Shown here in pieces: positions 19,440-28,054 of a DNA stretch of 64,000 nucleotides (the stretch's first letter is position 1; each line of letters opens with the position of its first letter). Origin of the DNA: Pseudomonas sp. 8Z (GTDB lineage Bacteria > Pseudomonadota > Gammaproteobacteria > Pseudomonadales > Pseudomonadaceae); the NCBI RefSeq assembly GCF_902506535.1, contig NZ_LR733827.1, forward strand, positions 836,805-900,804, written 5' to 3'. Below the pieces are notes generated by a model. It had not been told where the DNA came from and searched no databases. It was given only the letters and a program-made list of their open reading frames with translations. The translations under genes were made by a program, and so were the position numbers.

Positions 19440-19903
19440 TCCCACTCGCCACGTCCGCTCAACAAGCGAGCGATCATATCCATGGCGTAACCACGATAAG
19501 CCAAGAAACGCCCCTGCTGAGCGCGTTCGCGAGCATCGCTCGGCAAGTGCCCAGCAAACTTGCGCTGCCAGGTATCGCGCAACTGAGCAAACCAGTCGAT
19601 ACCGCAATCGCGCAGCGCTTGCTCAACCTGCGCACGCGCGAGGCCTCGCTGAACCAGTTCTTCACGGATACGCAGTGGACCATGGCCAGAACGCGCTCGT
19701 GCGGAGACGAAACTTTCCAAATAGCGCGCTTCAGAGAGCAGCCCCTCTTCGGTAAGACGATCAAGTACCGACTCGATCAATTCATCCGAGGCACCGCGTC
19801 GCCGTAACTTACCGGCCAGCTCAACACGACCATGCTCTCGCCGGGCCAGCAAGTCCATGGCCGCCCGGCGCACAGCGGCCGGGCTGTCCAACACAACAGG
19901 CAT
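19436..19903 (-). CDS. recX: Regulatory protein RecX
   Basis: Binds RecA filaments and limits their extension. 155 residues made of three-helix repeats, with the characteristic [17 protein letters not shown] start and [18 protein letters not shown] core. It begins 6 bp after the recA stop, so it is co-transcribed with recA under SOS control. Confidence 0.93.
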   Translation of the reverse strand: MPVVLDSPAAVRRAAMDLLARREHGRVELAGKLRRRGASDELIESVLDRLTEEGLLSEARYLESFVSARARSGHGPLRIREELVQRGLARAQVEQALRDCGIDWFAQLRDTWQRKFAGHLPSDARERAQQGRFLAYRGYAMDMIARLLSGRGEWD

Positions 19904-19909
19904 GATCGA

Positions 19910-20953
19910 TTAGAAATCGACTTCGGCGTCTTCAGTCTCGGGCGCAGCGGCTTTTGTCGGCGAGCTGCTGACCAGCAGCTTGTCACGAATCAGGCCTTCG
20001 ATCTCTCGCGCAACGGCCGGGTTGTCCTCGAGGTACTTGGCGGCATTGGCCTTACCCTGGCCAATCTTATTACCCTGGTAGCTGTACCAAGCACCGGATT
20101 TCTCCACCAGGCCCTGCTGCACACCGAGATCGATGATCTCACCATTACGGTAGATGCCCTTGCCATAGAGAATCTGGAATTCAGCTTGACGGAACGGCGG
20201 TGCAACCTTGTTCTTGACGATTTTCACCCGGGTTTCGCTGCCGACTACCTCATCACCTTCCTTGACTGCGCCTGTGCGACGAATATCAAGGCGAACCGAG
20301 GAGTAGAACTTCAAGGCGTTACCACCGGTGGTGGTTTCCGGGCTGCCAAACATCACACCGATTTTCATACGGATCTGGTTGATGAAGATGACCAAGCAAT
20401 TAGCAGTCTTGATATTGCCGGTAATTTTACGCAACGCCTGGGACATCAGACGCGCCTGAAGGCCCACATGCTGATCACCCATTTCGCCCTCGATCTCAGC
20501 CTTGGGCACCAGAGCTGCCACGGAGTCGACGATGATCACATCAACGGCATTGGAGCGTACCAACATGTCGGTAATCTCCAGCGCCTGCTCGCCGGTATCC
20601 GGCTGAGAAACCAGCAGATCGTCGACATTCACACCGAGCTTGCCAGCATAATCTGGATCTAGAGCATGCTCGGCATCGACGAAGGCACATGTCGCACCCA
20701 GCTTCTGGGCTTCGGCAATAACCGAGAGCGTCAAGGTGGTTTTACCCGACGATTCCGGACCGTAGATTTCTACGATACGACCTTTTGGCAAGCCACCAAT
20801 GCCAAGCGCGATGTCCAGCCCAAGCGAGCCAGTGGAAATAGCAGGAATAGCCTGGCGGTCGTGATCGCCCATACGCATCACTGCACCCTTGCCGAATTGC
20901 TTTTCAATCTGACCCAGGGCTGCGGCCAAGGCGCGCTTCTTGTTCTCGTCCAT
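19910..20953 (-). CDS. recA: Recombinase RecA
   Basis: DNA-dependent ATPase for homologous recombination and co-protease for LexA and phage repressors. 347 residues. Walker [10 protein letters not shown], Walker B region [10 protein letters not shown], and the L2 stretch [20 protein letters not shown] are intact, with an acidic C-terminal tail. A LexA box lies about 100 bp upstream. Its product would also trigger induction of the neighbouring prophage. Confidence 0.98.
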   Translation of the reverse strand: MDENKKRALAAALGQIEKQFGKGAVMRMGDHDRQAIPAISTGSLGLDIALGIGGLPKGRIVEIYGPESSGKTTLTLSVIAEAQKLGATCAFVDAEHALDPDYAGKLGVNVDDLLVSQPDTGEQALEITDMLVRSNAVDVIIVDSVAALVPKAEIEGEMGDQHVGLQARLMSQALRKITGNIKTANCLVIFINQIRMKIGVMFGSPETTTGGNALKFYSSVRLDIRRTGAVKEGDEVVGSETRVKIVKNKVAPPFRQAEFQILYGKGIYRNGEIIDLGVQQGLVEKSGAWYSYQGNKIGQGKANAAKYLEDNPAVAREIEGLIRDKLLVSSSPTKAAAPETEDAEVDF

Positions 20954-21050
20954 ATCATCCTCACGTGTTCAAGAGGGCCTTAGAGCCCGAATCCAAGTTG
21001 CAGGAATCCTCCCGCGCTTGGATGCACAAGCTCTTGTCAGCCACGAATAA

Positions 21051-21066
21051 CTGTATAAGTAGACAG
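21051..21066 (-). promoter_or_regulatory. LexA (SOS) box of recA
   Basis: CTGTATAAGTAGACAG matches the CTGT-N8-ACAG SOS box consensus and sits in the recA leader, as expected for LexA control of recA-recX. Confidence 0.88.
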
Positions 21067-21093
21067 TATTATTCCACAGGGCAAGCCGTACGC

Positions 21094-21594
21094 CTACCCC
21101 GCCCCGGGATTTTCCTCGTTAAGCATCCGCAAAAGCCCATGCAGCGCGGCCTCGACCGTCTGTCGGCGCACACTGTCACGATTTCCAGCGAAGTGATGTT
21201 GCACTGCATACAAATGATTGCCGTCCCCCCAGGCCATCCAGACCGTGCCAACGGGCTTCTCGATCGAGCCACCATCAGGCCCAGCGATACCACTAACCGC
21301 AACGGCATAGCGAGCGCCGCTTTGAGCCTGAGCCCCTGACACCATAGCTTCGACCACTTCTCGACTAACCGCCCCGACACTGCCAAACAGCGTCTCAGGC
21401 ACTTGCAACTGACGCACCTTCTGGCGATTGGAATAGGTCACGTAGCCCGCCTCGAACCAAGCCGAGCTGCCCGGAATACGAGTAATGGCCTCTGCAATTC
21501 CGCCTCCTGTACAGGACTCAGCGGTAGTGACCTGCGCACCAGAATGCAGCAACGCACGCCCCAAGGATCCGGCCAATTCTGTGATTTTATCCAC
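21094..21594 (-). CDS. pncC: Nicotinamide-nucleotide amidohydrolase (CinA C-terminal type)
   Basis: A 166-residue stand-alone CinA C-terminal domain that deamidates NMN to NaMN. Motifs: TTAESCTGGGIAEAIT, GYVTYSN and AVSGIAGPDGGS. GTG at 21594 is the likely start, since the family begins shortly before LGRALL; an in-frame ATG at 21681 would add 29 non-conserved residues. The order pncC-recA-recX is usual in Pseudomonas, with mutS normally divergent upstream. The 21595-21844 interval is therefore the native pncC/mutS promoter region. Confidence 0.88.
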   Translation of the reverse strand: MDKITELAGSLGRALLHSGAQVTTAESCTGGGIAEAITRIPGSSAWFEAGYVTYSNRQKVRQLQVPETLFGSVGAVSREVVEAMVSGAQAQSGARYAVAVSGIAGPDGGSIEKPVGTVWMAWGDGNHLYAVQHHFAGNRDSVRRQTVEAALHGLLRMLNEENPGAG

Positions 21595-21844
21595 GCCTCT
21601 CTCACTCCAACGAAAATAGCCTATTGACCAAGCCTGGCACCAAGCGCTTATCCGGGAAACACTTGCGATATAACGCAGCAAGCGCTCACGCCCTCACCTG
21701 TAGAGAGGTACCTCACGGGGCTGCAAGCTACAGGCAACGAGCAGACCACGACAAACTAATTGCGTCGGATTCGCACCCCACGCCGATGGCGAAGTGTGGG
21801 AAAATTCTTGGCTTCGTCACACCCACCGCACGTAAGGCCAGGCA

Positions 21845-21904
21845 TGACCGATCTCTCCGCACACACCCCGATGATGCAACACCAGCGGGAAAAACAGGCA
21901 TAAG
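21845..21904 (+). pseudogene. mutS: Stranded native 5' end of mutS
   Basis: The original mutS start: ATG plus codons for [11 protein letters not shown], then a switch at the phage junction into seven phage-encoded codons (HQREKQA) and a stop. Only 19 codons remain. Family knowledge says Pseudomonas MutS begins with ...[13 protein letters not shown], which is what the right end restores. The native leader (AAGG before the ATG) stays here, so native mutS transcription now makes only this stub. Confidence 0.9.
21857..21882 (+). repeat. attL core, 26-bp direct repeat with attR
   Basis: Perfect 26-bp match to 62288-62313, running from TCCGCACACACC to GATGCAACA. It consists of mutS codons S-A-H-T-P-M-M-Q plus two bases. 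Identity stops sharply on both sides, so this is the shared attB/attP core of the prophage. Confidence 0.93.
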
Positions 21905-22003
21905 CTATTGATTATAAAAGGCTTTATAGAAAATTCGTCTAAGAACTAACGCTTACGAATGACGCCGGAACGCCACGAGCTACGCGGCGAAATCCGAGAG
22001 TTA

Positions 22004-22013
22004 TAGACACAAA
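22004..22013 (+). promoter_or_regulatory. Candidate integrase arm site, left
   Basis: TAGACACAAA recurs exactly at 62229-62238 near the right end and as TAGACAAAT at 62251-62259. Such short repeats flanking the core are expected for arm-type binding sites of a lambda-family integrase. Confidence 0.45.
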
Positions 22014-22046
22014 AAAGGCCTCACGGAGCGATCCGCGAGGCCTTTT
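22013..22046. terminator. Strong terminator at the end of the phage late operon
   Basis: A long stem AAAAGGCCTC-A-CGGA / TCCG-C-GAGGCCTTTT with a GCGA loop and T-tracts in both directions. It begins 9 bp after the dam stop codon, ending the leftward late transcript before it reaches attL and the host genes. Confidence 0.93.
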
Positions 22047-22054
22047 CTTTACCG

Positions 22055-22858
22055 TCAAATTGAGTCGAACAACCCGCCCAGTTCGGCCGGTATCCAGTTC
22101 ATGATCACCAGCTCGCCGGTGACGTCAGCCGTGCCTTGCCTCTGGTTGGTGTTGCTGTAGCGGATATCGATGCGCTCCATGTGGAAGCCTTCGAATGCAA
22201 CGCGGATATCCGGGTGGTCGTTGATGCTGACCATCACCTTGCCTTTGCAGCGGCGCATGAAATCGGCCATCGCCAGGTACTGGTCAAAAGGGAAGTCCAC
22301 CCCATAGCCCTCGGTCTGCCAGTACGGCGGGTCCATGTAGAGGAAGGTGTGCGCCCGGTCATAGCGCTCGGCGCACTCCAGCCAGGACAGGTTCTCGACA
22401 TACACCCCGGCCAGGCGCTGCCATGCTGCCGAGAGGTTCTCCTCGATGCGCATGATGTTGGGCGCTGGCCCGGTGGTGGCCGTACCGAAGTTCTGCCCCG
22501 ACACTTTGGCGCCGAAGGCATGATGCTGCAGGTAGAAGAAGCGCGCGGCGCGCTGGATATCTGTGAGGGTCTCCGGCCGGGTGATCTTCTGCCACTCGAA
22601 TAGCTGCCGGCTGGACAGCGCCCACTTGAACTGGCGCACGAACTCCTCGACGTGGTTCTGCACCACGCGATAGAGCGACACCAGGTCGCCGTTGATATCG
22701 TTCAGCACCTCGACGGGCGCCGGCTGCGGACGCAGGAAGAAGAGCGCGGCGCCCCCAGCGAAGACCTCGACGTAGCACTCATGGGGCGGGAACAGGGGAA
22801 TGAGGCGGTCGGCCAGGCGGCGCTTGCCGCCCATCCAAGGAATGATGGGTTGGGTCAT
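22055..22858 (-). CDS. DNA adenine N6-methyltransferase, D12 class (phage Dam)
   Basis: Transfers methyl groups from SAM to adenine in DNA. 267 residues with the D12-class order: PWMGGKRRL at the N-terminus, SAM loop EVFAGGAALFF near residue 33, and catalytic DPPYW near 175. The ATG at 22858 has AAAGG 8 nt upstream; a TTG two codons earlier is the only alternative. Last gene of the late operon, but a LexA-like box right before its RBS suggests separate SOS-linked expression. Likely role is protecting phage DNA from restriction; recognition sequence unknown. Confidence 0.9.
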   Translation of the reverse strand: MTQPIIPWMGGKRRLADRLIPLFPPHECYVEVFAGGAALFFLRPQPAPVEVLNDINGDLVSLYRVVQNHVEEFVRQFKWALSSRQLFEWQKITRPETLTDIQRAARFFYLQHHAFGAKVSGQNFGTATTGPAPNIMRIEENLSAAWQRLAGVYVENLSWLECAERYDRAHTFLYMDPPYWQTEGYGVDFPFDQYLAMADFMRRCKGKVMVSINDHPDIRVAFEGFHMERIDIRYSNTNQRQGTADVTGELVIMNWIPAELGGLFDSI

Positions 22859-22872
22859 TTGCAAACCTTTTA

Positions 22873-22888
22873 CTGTATGGATTAACAG
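22873..22888 (-). promoter_or_regulatory. LexA-like box in front of the phage methylase
   Basis: CTGTATGGATTAACAG has the CTGT-N8-ACAG spacing and shares CTGTAT and ACAG with the recA box in this window. It lies directly upstream of the methylase RBS. A 13-bp hairpin (22891-22903 with 22917-22929) lies just beyond it. Confidence 0.55.
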
Positions 22889-23020
22889 TGCTAGGCTCTC
22901 GCCGCTTCGTGCACGAGGCGAGGGCCTAGGCTGGGCTTGCAGGGATGGTCTGCGGTCTGGCGGCCGTCACGGGTGTTGGCGCACCCAGGGCGGTCGCCCT
23001 CTTTTGATTCGGTGGAATAC

Positions 23021-23287
23021 CTACTGGCAGGCAGCCACGGCGCCTTCGAGCCTGGCTTCGTACCCTTTTCGCTGCAGCCGCTCTGCTCGCAGCGCACGCA
23101 TCTGTTCGGCAATTGAGGCACCGATGGGTAGCGAGTCGACAGCGAACGCGGGCCGCGGCACGCGCTCAATGCGGCAAGGGATCTGCACGGGCACCTCGAC
23201 TCGAACCACCAGAGGCTCTGGCTGCTCAGCAACCTGGCCAGCGCAGCCCGCCAGGGCCAGGCATAGAACGGCGATCAGTCGCTTCAT
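23021..23287 (-). CDS. Outer-membrane spanin lipoprotein (Rz1-like)
   Basis: An 88-residue lipoprotein: signal KRLIAVLCLALAGC with lipobox LAGC (Cys 15), then a short Pro-containing periplasmic region with a C-terminal helix. In the lysis cassette it pairs with the Rz-like protein, whose gene it overlaps by 4 bp, to fuse inner and outer membranes at the last step of lysis. Gene arrangement is overlapping in tandem rather than fully nested. Confidence 0.8.
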   Translation of the reverse strand: MKRLIAVLCLALAGCAGQVAEQPEPLVVRVEVPVQIPCRIERVPRPAFAVDSLPIGASIAEQMRALRAERLQRKGYEARLEGAVAACQ

Positions 23288-23688
23288 TGACCACGCTCCC
23301 GTCTCAGTTCATCGTCGAAGGCCTGGCTTGCGGCGGCACAGGCATCAACGCCGGCCGGCGTGCGCTCCTGCAATACCAGCTGCGCCTGCTGATCTGCCTG
23401 CTGCGCCCTGCCCTCGGCCTGCTGCTGCACATCCCGGACACGGGCGGCGCGCTCCTGCTCGGCGGCGCGCAGTTCCGCCAGGGCGCCGTTCTGCTCAATG
23501 ACCTGGCCGAGCAACGTCGTGCGCGTAGTGCGGCAGGCGCCGAGCTTGCCGGCGTCATCGAGCCGGGCTTGGCGCTCGGTCTCCAGCTCGGTCTGCAGGA
23601 GGCTGACACGGATCTGCTGCCCCGCCACCAGCAACAGACCGAGTAGCAGCGCCCAAGCCCAGGCCGGAATCAGTTTCAGCCAGGTCAT
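23284..23688 (-). CDS. Inner-membrane spanin (Rz-like)
   Basis: 134 residues with an N-terminal transmembrane anchor (WAWALLLGLLLVAGQQ) and a long periplasmic Q/E/A-rich coiled coil, the plan of i-spanins. It starts at the endolysin stop (4-bp overlap) and overlaps the Rz1-like gene, giving the usual endolysin-Rz-Rz1 order. Confidence 0.8.
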   Translation of the reverse strand: MTWLKLIPAWAWALLLGLLLVAGQQIRVSLLQTELETERQARLDDAGKLGACRTTRTTLLGQVIEQNGALAELRAAEQERAARVRDVQQQAEGRAQQADQQAQLVLQERTPAGVDACAAASQAFDDELRRERGQ

Positions 23689-24137
23689 GCCAGCGCTCTC
23701 CGCACGCCTTCATCGATCACTTCCGCTTTGTAGGGCTGACCGCCGTTCTCGTGCTTGATGATCTCGACAACCAGCGCACGCAGCACCGGGCGCTGGCGGA
23801 CGTCGATGACGGTATCGGATTTGACGCCGAGCGCCCTGGCGACGGCGGAAATGTAGGCCTCGGTATCGTTTTCGTTACCTGGCGCCCAGCGGTTAATGGT
23901 TTCGCGCACAGTGTCGATACCTGGCCCGCCTACGCCCGGCATACCGTCTTTGCCGCGGTAGTTGAGCAGCAACTTGCCCAGTGCGCGGATGCCATTCTCC
24001 GGCGTGTCGAAGCGGGCAAAGCGCGGGCGCGGCACACCCAGCTCCAGGCCGAGCTGCCCTTGCCAGTTGTTGCGCGGGTTGAAGTCGATGTTGCCGGGGT
24101 TGTTGTTGCGAACGCCGCGAGGGGTGGAGGGCGACAT
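23685..24137 (-). CDS. Endolysin (glycosidase-type, P5-like)
   Basis: 150 residues with the RGVRNNNPGNIDF start, FARFDTPENGIRALGKLLLNY and INRWAPGNENDTEAYI motifs typical of a muralytic family often labelled structural protein P5 in Pseudomonas phages. No signal peptide, so it needs the holin for export. The start at 24137 has GGAG upstream, and the 26 residues encoded further upstream overlap a terminator and are not conserved-looking. First gene of the lysis cassette. Confidence 0.78.
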   Translation of the reverse strand: MSPSTPRGVRNNNPGNIDFNPRNNWQGQLGLELGVPRPRFARFDTPENGIRALGKLLLNYRGKDGMPGVGGPGIDTVRETINRWAPGNENDTEAYISAVARALGVKSDTVIDVRQRPVLRALVVEIIKHENGGQPYKAEVIDEGVRRALA

Positions 24138-24152
24138 AGGTTTCTCCAGGCG

Positions 24153-24178
24153 AAAAAAAAGCCCGCATGTGCGCGAGC
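24153..24178 (-). terminator. Intrinsic terminator upstream of the endolysin
   Basis: On the minus strand GCTCGC-GCACAT-GCGGGC is followed by eight T residues, a classical terminator only 16 bp before the endolysin ATG. It would stop or dampen late transcription between the tail genes and the lysis genes unless transcription is antiterminated. Confidence 0.75.
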
Positions 24179-24345
24179 GTTGGCATGACGTGGAGTAGCT
24201 GAACCAAGGATTCATACTCCCTGCGGATCTGAATCAGCTAAGCAGCTACTGGCCTTGATCCGAGGATTCCACTAAAGTCCCGTCTTTTGATGGAGCGCTG
24301 CCAGACAGGCAGGTACAGCGGCGCGATTCACTAGAGTGGGCGCAA

Positions 24346-25434
24346 ATGGATAAAAAACTTGAATCGATACAGATTCTTCGAGCAATTGCTGCTCTTACCG
24401 TGGTTATTTTCCACTCTCACTTCGCGGTCGCGAGCTTTCCCGCCGAGTACAAGTTCAATGTTCCATTTATAGGAAAGTATGGATACCTAGGCGTTGACCT
24501 GTTCTTTGTCATAAGCGGATTCATCATCGCGCATATCACCAGCGGCAAGCAATTTAGCCTTTCCGACTTTGCAGCCAGACGATTCTTCCGAATCTACCCA
24601 ATATACTGGGTCTTCTGTTTATTATCTTTTTACCTCTACTCGAGTTCCGGCCTGCATTTCGGCCCCAAGGAACTGACTCTAGAAAACCTCCTAGCGTCAC
24701 TTGCGATTCTCCCAATCAATGGATCACCAGCATACGGCGTTGGCTGGAGCTTGGAGCACGAAATTATTTTCTATGTCACGAGCGCGCTAGTTCTGTGCTT
24801 TGGAAGCGTTCGACACCTAGCAATAGTTGTTGGCTTATTAGGAATAGCGGGATTAGTAAAGGAGGCACTTTTTGCAACTGGAACGGTGATTAAGTTCTGG
24901 GACTTTCACTTGGTATCACCATTCAACCTGTGTTTCCTAGGCGGAATACTCGCCCACAGCATGCGCGAACGCCTTTCATTTATAAATCCAGCCTTTGCAC
25001 TCTCAGCATCAGCCCTTGTAATTTGGGCTTCTATCACACTAATGAAGAGCGCGACGCCTGAAATACGCATTATTGCTCGCTATCTGGGCGTCGCGATCGG
25101 CTTCACGCTGACTGTGATAGGGGCACTGAACATTGAAACAGCGGCGCAGAAGGTTAGCTCCCTCTTCAAACGCGCTTTGGTAGAAATAGGAAATGCCTCC
25201 TACTCGCTCTATCTGGTTCACTGGGTAATCCTGATTAACATGGGCCGGATAAAGTACAAGCTCATGTTCGGTGTGCCAGATTGGGCTGCGGAGCTGTGGC
25301 GCTACTCTTGGATTATGGTGTGCATAGTCATCGCCATCGCGATGTATCACCTGTTGGAAAAGCCCCTAATCAGGCTGGGCTCCACGATGATCAGGACAGC
25401 ACGCCTGGCTAAGTCTGAGGCAGTGGGAATCTGA
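24346..25434 (+). CDS. Acyltransferase 3 family membrane protein (lysogenic conversion candidate)
   Basis: A 362-residue integral membrane acyltransferase of the OafA/NodX type, with about ten transmembrane segments. FHSHF near residue 22 gives the catalytic His context, followed by GYLGVDLFFVISGFII and RRFFRIYPIYW, all family hallmarks. Such enzymes O-acetylate LPS or other glycans, and phages use them to change the receptor on lysogens. It is read opposite to the late genes, is visibly lower in GC and richer in AT-ending codons than its neighbours, and has no partner gene, which fits a horizontally acquired moron. Confidence 0.88.
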   Translation: MDKKLESIQILRAIAALTVVIFHSHFAVASFPAEYKFNVPFIGKYGYLGVDLFFVISGFIIAHITSGKQFSLSDFAARRFFRIYPIYWVFCLLSFYLYSSSGLHFGPKELTLENLLASLAILPINGSPAYGVGWSLEHEIIFYVTSALVLCFGSVRHLAIVVGLLGIAGLVKEALFATGTVIKFWDFHLVSPFNLCFLGGILAHSMRERLSFINPAFALSASALVIWASITLMKSATPEIRIIARYLGVAIGFTLTVIGALNIETAAQKVSSLFKRALVEIGNASYSLYLVHWVILINMGRIKYKLMFGVPDWAAELWRYSWIMVCIVIAIAMYHLLEKPLIRLGSTMIRTARLAKSEAVGI

Positions 25435-25756
25435 GTTTGATTTCTTCAACCTTAGCAAGCCAGGCCGTGTAGTCTGGCACGCCACCTGAAACCAAGGCGT
25501 CATGCTCAGCCTCTAGTTTCAGAGGATCGGACTCAATTCGATATGCCTCAAGTCGCATCCAGCGAACCTGATCACAATTCAAAACAGGCTTAGAGGGTGC
25601 AACCTCTGTGGGCACACCGTTGCTATCAGGAATGATGACATTCCCGCGCCCTGACGCCCCCATAAGCTCCACCCAACGCTCGTGGCTGACCTCAGCAAAT
25701 CCAGGCCTACTGTAGTCATGAAAAAAACCAGTGACAGCATCGTAGAACATGGTCAT
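25409..25756 (-). CDS. Tail fibre assembly protein-like (Tfa/chaperone)
   Basis: A 115-residue protein with an N-terminal FYDAVTGFFHDYSRPG segment, a central RWVELM region and a C-terminal charged helix, the layout of small tail-fibre assembly proteins that follow fibre genes in Pseudomonas phages. AGGATAG precedes the ATG at 25756. Its 3' end overlaps the convergent acyltransferase by 26 bp. Confidence 0.6.
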   Translation of the reverse strand: MTMFYDAVTGFFHDYSRPGFAEVSHERWVELMGASGRGNVIIPDSNGVPTEVAPSKPVLNCDQVRWMRLEAYRIESDPLKLEAEHDALVSGGVPDYTAWLAKVEEIKLRFPLPQT

Positions 25757-25770
25757 ATATCTATCCTTCA

Positions 25771-26301
25771 TTAAACGCCAAACGAGAACCACAAGACAGA
25801 AAATGTGCCGGTCGCATCGGTAGGGCTGATAGTGATGGTACCGAGAGTTGGCGAGTGCACGGCAAACGATCCTTTTGAACTAACGCCCCCTGAAAATGCC
25901 GCGGAACCCCACTGGGCAAATCCTTTGTTAAATACCGTGCAGGCAATCGGTAGCGTGACTGTCAGCGGACTTCCACCTGTAATAGAGGCAACTCCAAACT
26001 GAAAAATAAGCTCTCGACGAGATCCGGTTGCTTTGTCCTTGAATGGAATCTTCACGTAGTCGTTCGTGGCGATGCCACCCGCCCCAAGGCTAATCGTGGA
26101 CAAAGCCTGGATTGCGCCGAGTAGCTGCCCAAAGTCCCCCTTCACCAGCTCAATCCCAGCGGCTTCGACAACCTCCGCGATGTTTCCTTGAACATCGTTC
26201 AGCCAATCGGCTGTAACTGTGGTCGCCGGTACACCGCCAGCAGGGCTGCCCTCGGTAAATTGGTTACCGGCTGCAGCCGACGGCACATCAATTCTATGCA
26301 T
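25771..26301 (-). CDS. Phage tail fibre protein
   Basis: A 176-residue protein. The N-terminal region (GNQFTEGSPAGGVPATTVTADWLNDVQGNIAEVVEAAG) resembles the conserved head of short tail fibres; the rest is Gly/Thr/Ser-rich and beta-strand-like, consistent with a trimeric receptor-binding tip. AGGAG lies before the ATG at 26301. It sits between the tailspike and the assembly protein. Confidence 0.7.
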   Translation of the reverse strand: MHRIDVPSAAAGNQFTEGSPAGGVPATTVTADWLNDVQGNIAEVVEAAGIELVKGDFGQLLGAIQALSTISLGAGGIATNDYVKIPFKDKATGSRRELIFQFGVASITGGSPLTVTLPIACTVFNKGFAQWGSAAFSGGVSSKGSFAVHSPTLGTITISPTDATGTFSVLWFSFGV

Positions 26302-26311
26302 CTTGTAGCTC

Positions 26312-28054
26312 CTATAGGCGATCGCCAAAAAATTGCAGGTGCATGCGCTGCGGGTCGAAGTCGCCCCATGTTGAGTCCCCTGTTTTACGCCTGACCTCAA
26401 TAAATTCACCACCCGTAGTACTACCGGTGTGGACGACTTTTATAGGGTCGGTGTTGTTCAGGTTGGTTATGCCACCGCCAACACTGCGTGACTTACCGGC
26501 CGGCATCGAGTAGGCCCACTGCACAGTGAACCGACCCACCGCGGTTTTGAGCACTCCGCCAATGTTCGAGGACTTGGAAATAATCGTGCATTGAGCGCCC
26601 ACGGCTATGGAACTAGCGTCAAACACAACCCAGCCTAAGGCTGCCGATTGCCCTTTATCGGGATAGGTGATTTGAGGCTGCATACCAGCACTGGCCGGGA
26701 TCACGCTCCCGTTTGCATTGTTCTTGACGTGATTTGCAGCACCGTTAGTCAACGAGTTCCGAACGTTAAGCGTGCCTGTCCAGGTTGAACCCAATGTCAC
26801 CAGAGAACCAACGACTCCGTTAGATGAGCCCGTAATAGTGTCAATGCTCACCGAGCCAGCGCCGCTTGAAACCACGCAGTCCGCACAGGCCTCAAAATGA
26901 AGCCCCCGCCCAACGAATGTGTCGTTGACCAGACTGATACCGACAGGCAACTGGTAAGGTGTTGCTGCACCTGGTGGAGATCCCGCGATAGTTGCCCCAT
27001 CCACAGATAAGACAAAACCACCAACTAGGCTCACTTGGTTGATACGGATTCCAGCGGCTGGGGTAGTGCCCATCCCTCCCGCAAAAATCTCTACATCCTT
27101 GAGCGGTACATACGCCGCGCCACCATAGCCACTGCTGTATTCCATCCCGTACTTGTTGAAGTTCATCAACAGTACCCGCTCAAGTCCGCAGGTTTCTTGC
27201 ATGGCCACTGTGTAGATGCAGCGACCGTCTGGCCCGCCCTGAGCGCGCATGTCGAGCCATAGGTCGACCAGTCGGCTGCCGAACATGCTGGATGTTCCGT
27301 TGTTACCATCAATCATGCAGTCGTCGACGAATCCATCCAGCGCCTGAATGATGGTGCCTCGACCGTTCGCACCATGGATTGCCACGCGGTTGGGCTGAAC
27401 TATTTTTCTTGAGATTCCAATCTTCCCCCGAGGGAGATTGATACGCATACCTTGTGCGCCACTCACTGCCAGCGAAGCTTCGCCAACGGCATCCTCCAAT
27501 GCATTTGCGTAGTCCTGACCATTGGCCACGATTCCGAACTGCTCACCATCAATAAAGTGGTCGCGGTATAGCCTCACCCACCGACCTACGGGTACTCCAG
27601 TAACCTGAAAGACCGTGCCGTTGTTGTCGCCAATATTGCTGGTTGCGTCCCACACGAGCTGTCCGCCACCAACGCCATAGGTATTGACGCTATAGCTGGC
27701 GAGCATGGCGGTATCGCCGTCATAGCGTCCAGGAACTGCCCTTGCAACAGATACATCTCTAAACCACAGGACGGATCGGCCGAGAACGTAAGCGCCCTTC
27801 AGAGGATCAACCTCAGACTCAAGATCCTGCTGGTACAGCTTCAACCCCTCAACATCGGTCTGTAGCTGAGGAACATTGCCCAAGGCATCACCATGCTGGG
27901 CCAGAAACTCCGCAAGGCTTGGTAGTGGCCCTGATTCCGTCGGAATCAATGTTCCGGCCGGGTCGTTAGCGAACCGGCGGATGATCTCGGATCCGCTCTC
28001 GGCCTTTTCAGCAGCAGCTACATAGCGATCATTGATGTCGGCTGGCAGGCTCAT
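26312..28054 (-). CDS. Tailspike with right-handed beta-helix
   Basis: A 580-residue protein. The N-terminal 100 residues form a helical attachment region. Residues about 180-450 have the repetitive short-strand pattern with G, N and V/I of a pectate-lyase-type beta-helix (for example VAIHGANGRGTIIQALDG, VSIDTITGSSNG). Such spikes bind and often cleave surface polysaccharide. No variable repeat of the DGR is present here. Slightly lower GC than the baseplate genes, as is common for host-range genes. Confidence 0.8.
   Translation of the reverse strand: MSLPADINDRYVAAAEKAESGSEIIRRFANDPAGTLIPTESGPLPSLAEFLAQHGDALGNVPQLQTDVEGLKLYQQDLESEVDPLKGAYVLGRSVLWFRDVSVARAVPGRYDGDTAMLASYSVNTYGVGGGQLVWDATSNIGDNNGTVFQVTGVPVGRWVRLYRDHFIDGEQFGIVANGQDYANALEDAVGEASLAVSGAQGMRINLPRGKIGISRKIVQPNRVAIHGANGRGTIIQALDGFVDDCMIDGNNGTSSMFGSRLVDLWLDMRAQGGPDGRCIYTVAMQETCGLERVLLMNFNKYGMEYSSGYGGAAYVPLKDVEIFAGGMGTTPAAGIRINQVSLVGGFVLSVDGATIAGSPPGAATPYQLPVGISLVNDTFVGRGLHFEACADCVVSSGAGSVSIDTITGSSNGVVGSLVTLGSTWTGTLNVRNSLTNGAANHVKNNANGSVIPASAGMQPQITYPDKGQSAALGWVVFDASSIAVGAQCTIISKSSNIGGVLKTAVGRFTVQWAYSMPAGKSRSVGGGITNLNNTDPIKVVHTGSTTGGEFIEVRRKTGDSTWGDFDPQRMHLQFFGDRL

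Noticed and set aside
25409..28054. Search for a third DGR variable repeat in the tail fibre and tailspike
   Set aside because: No stretch resembling the TR 3' end (GAGCTTCGCG...) is present in these genes.
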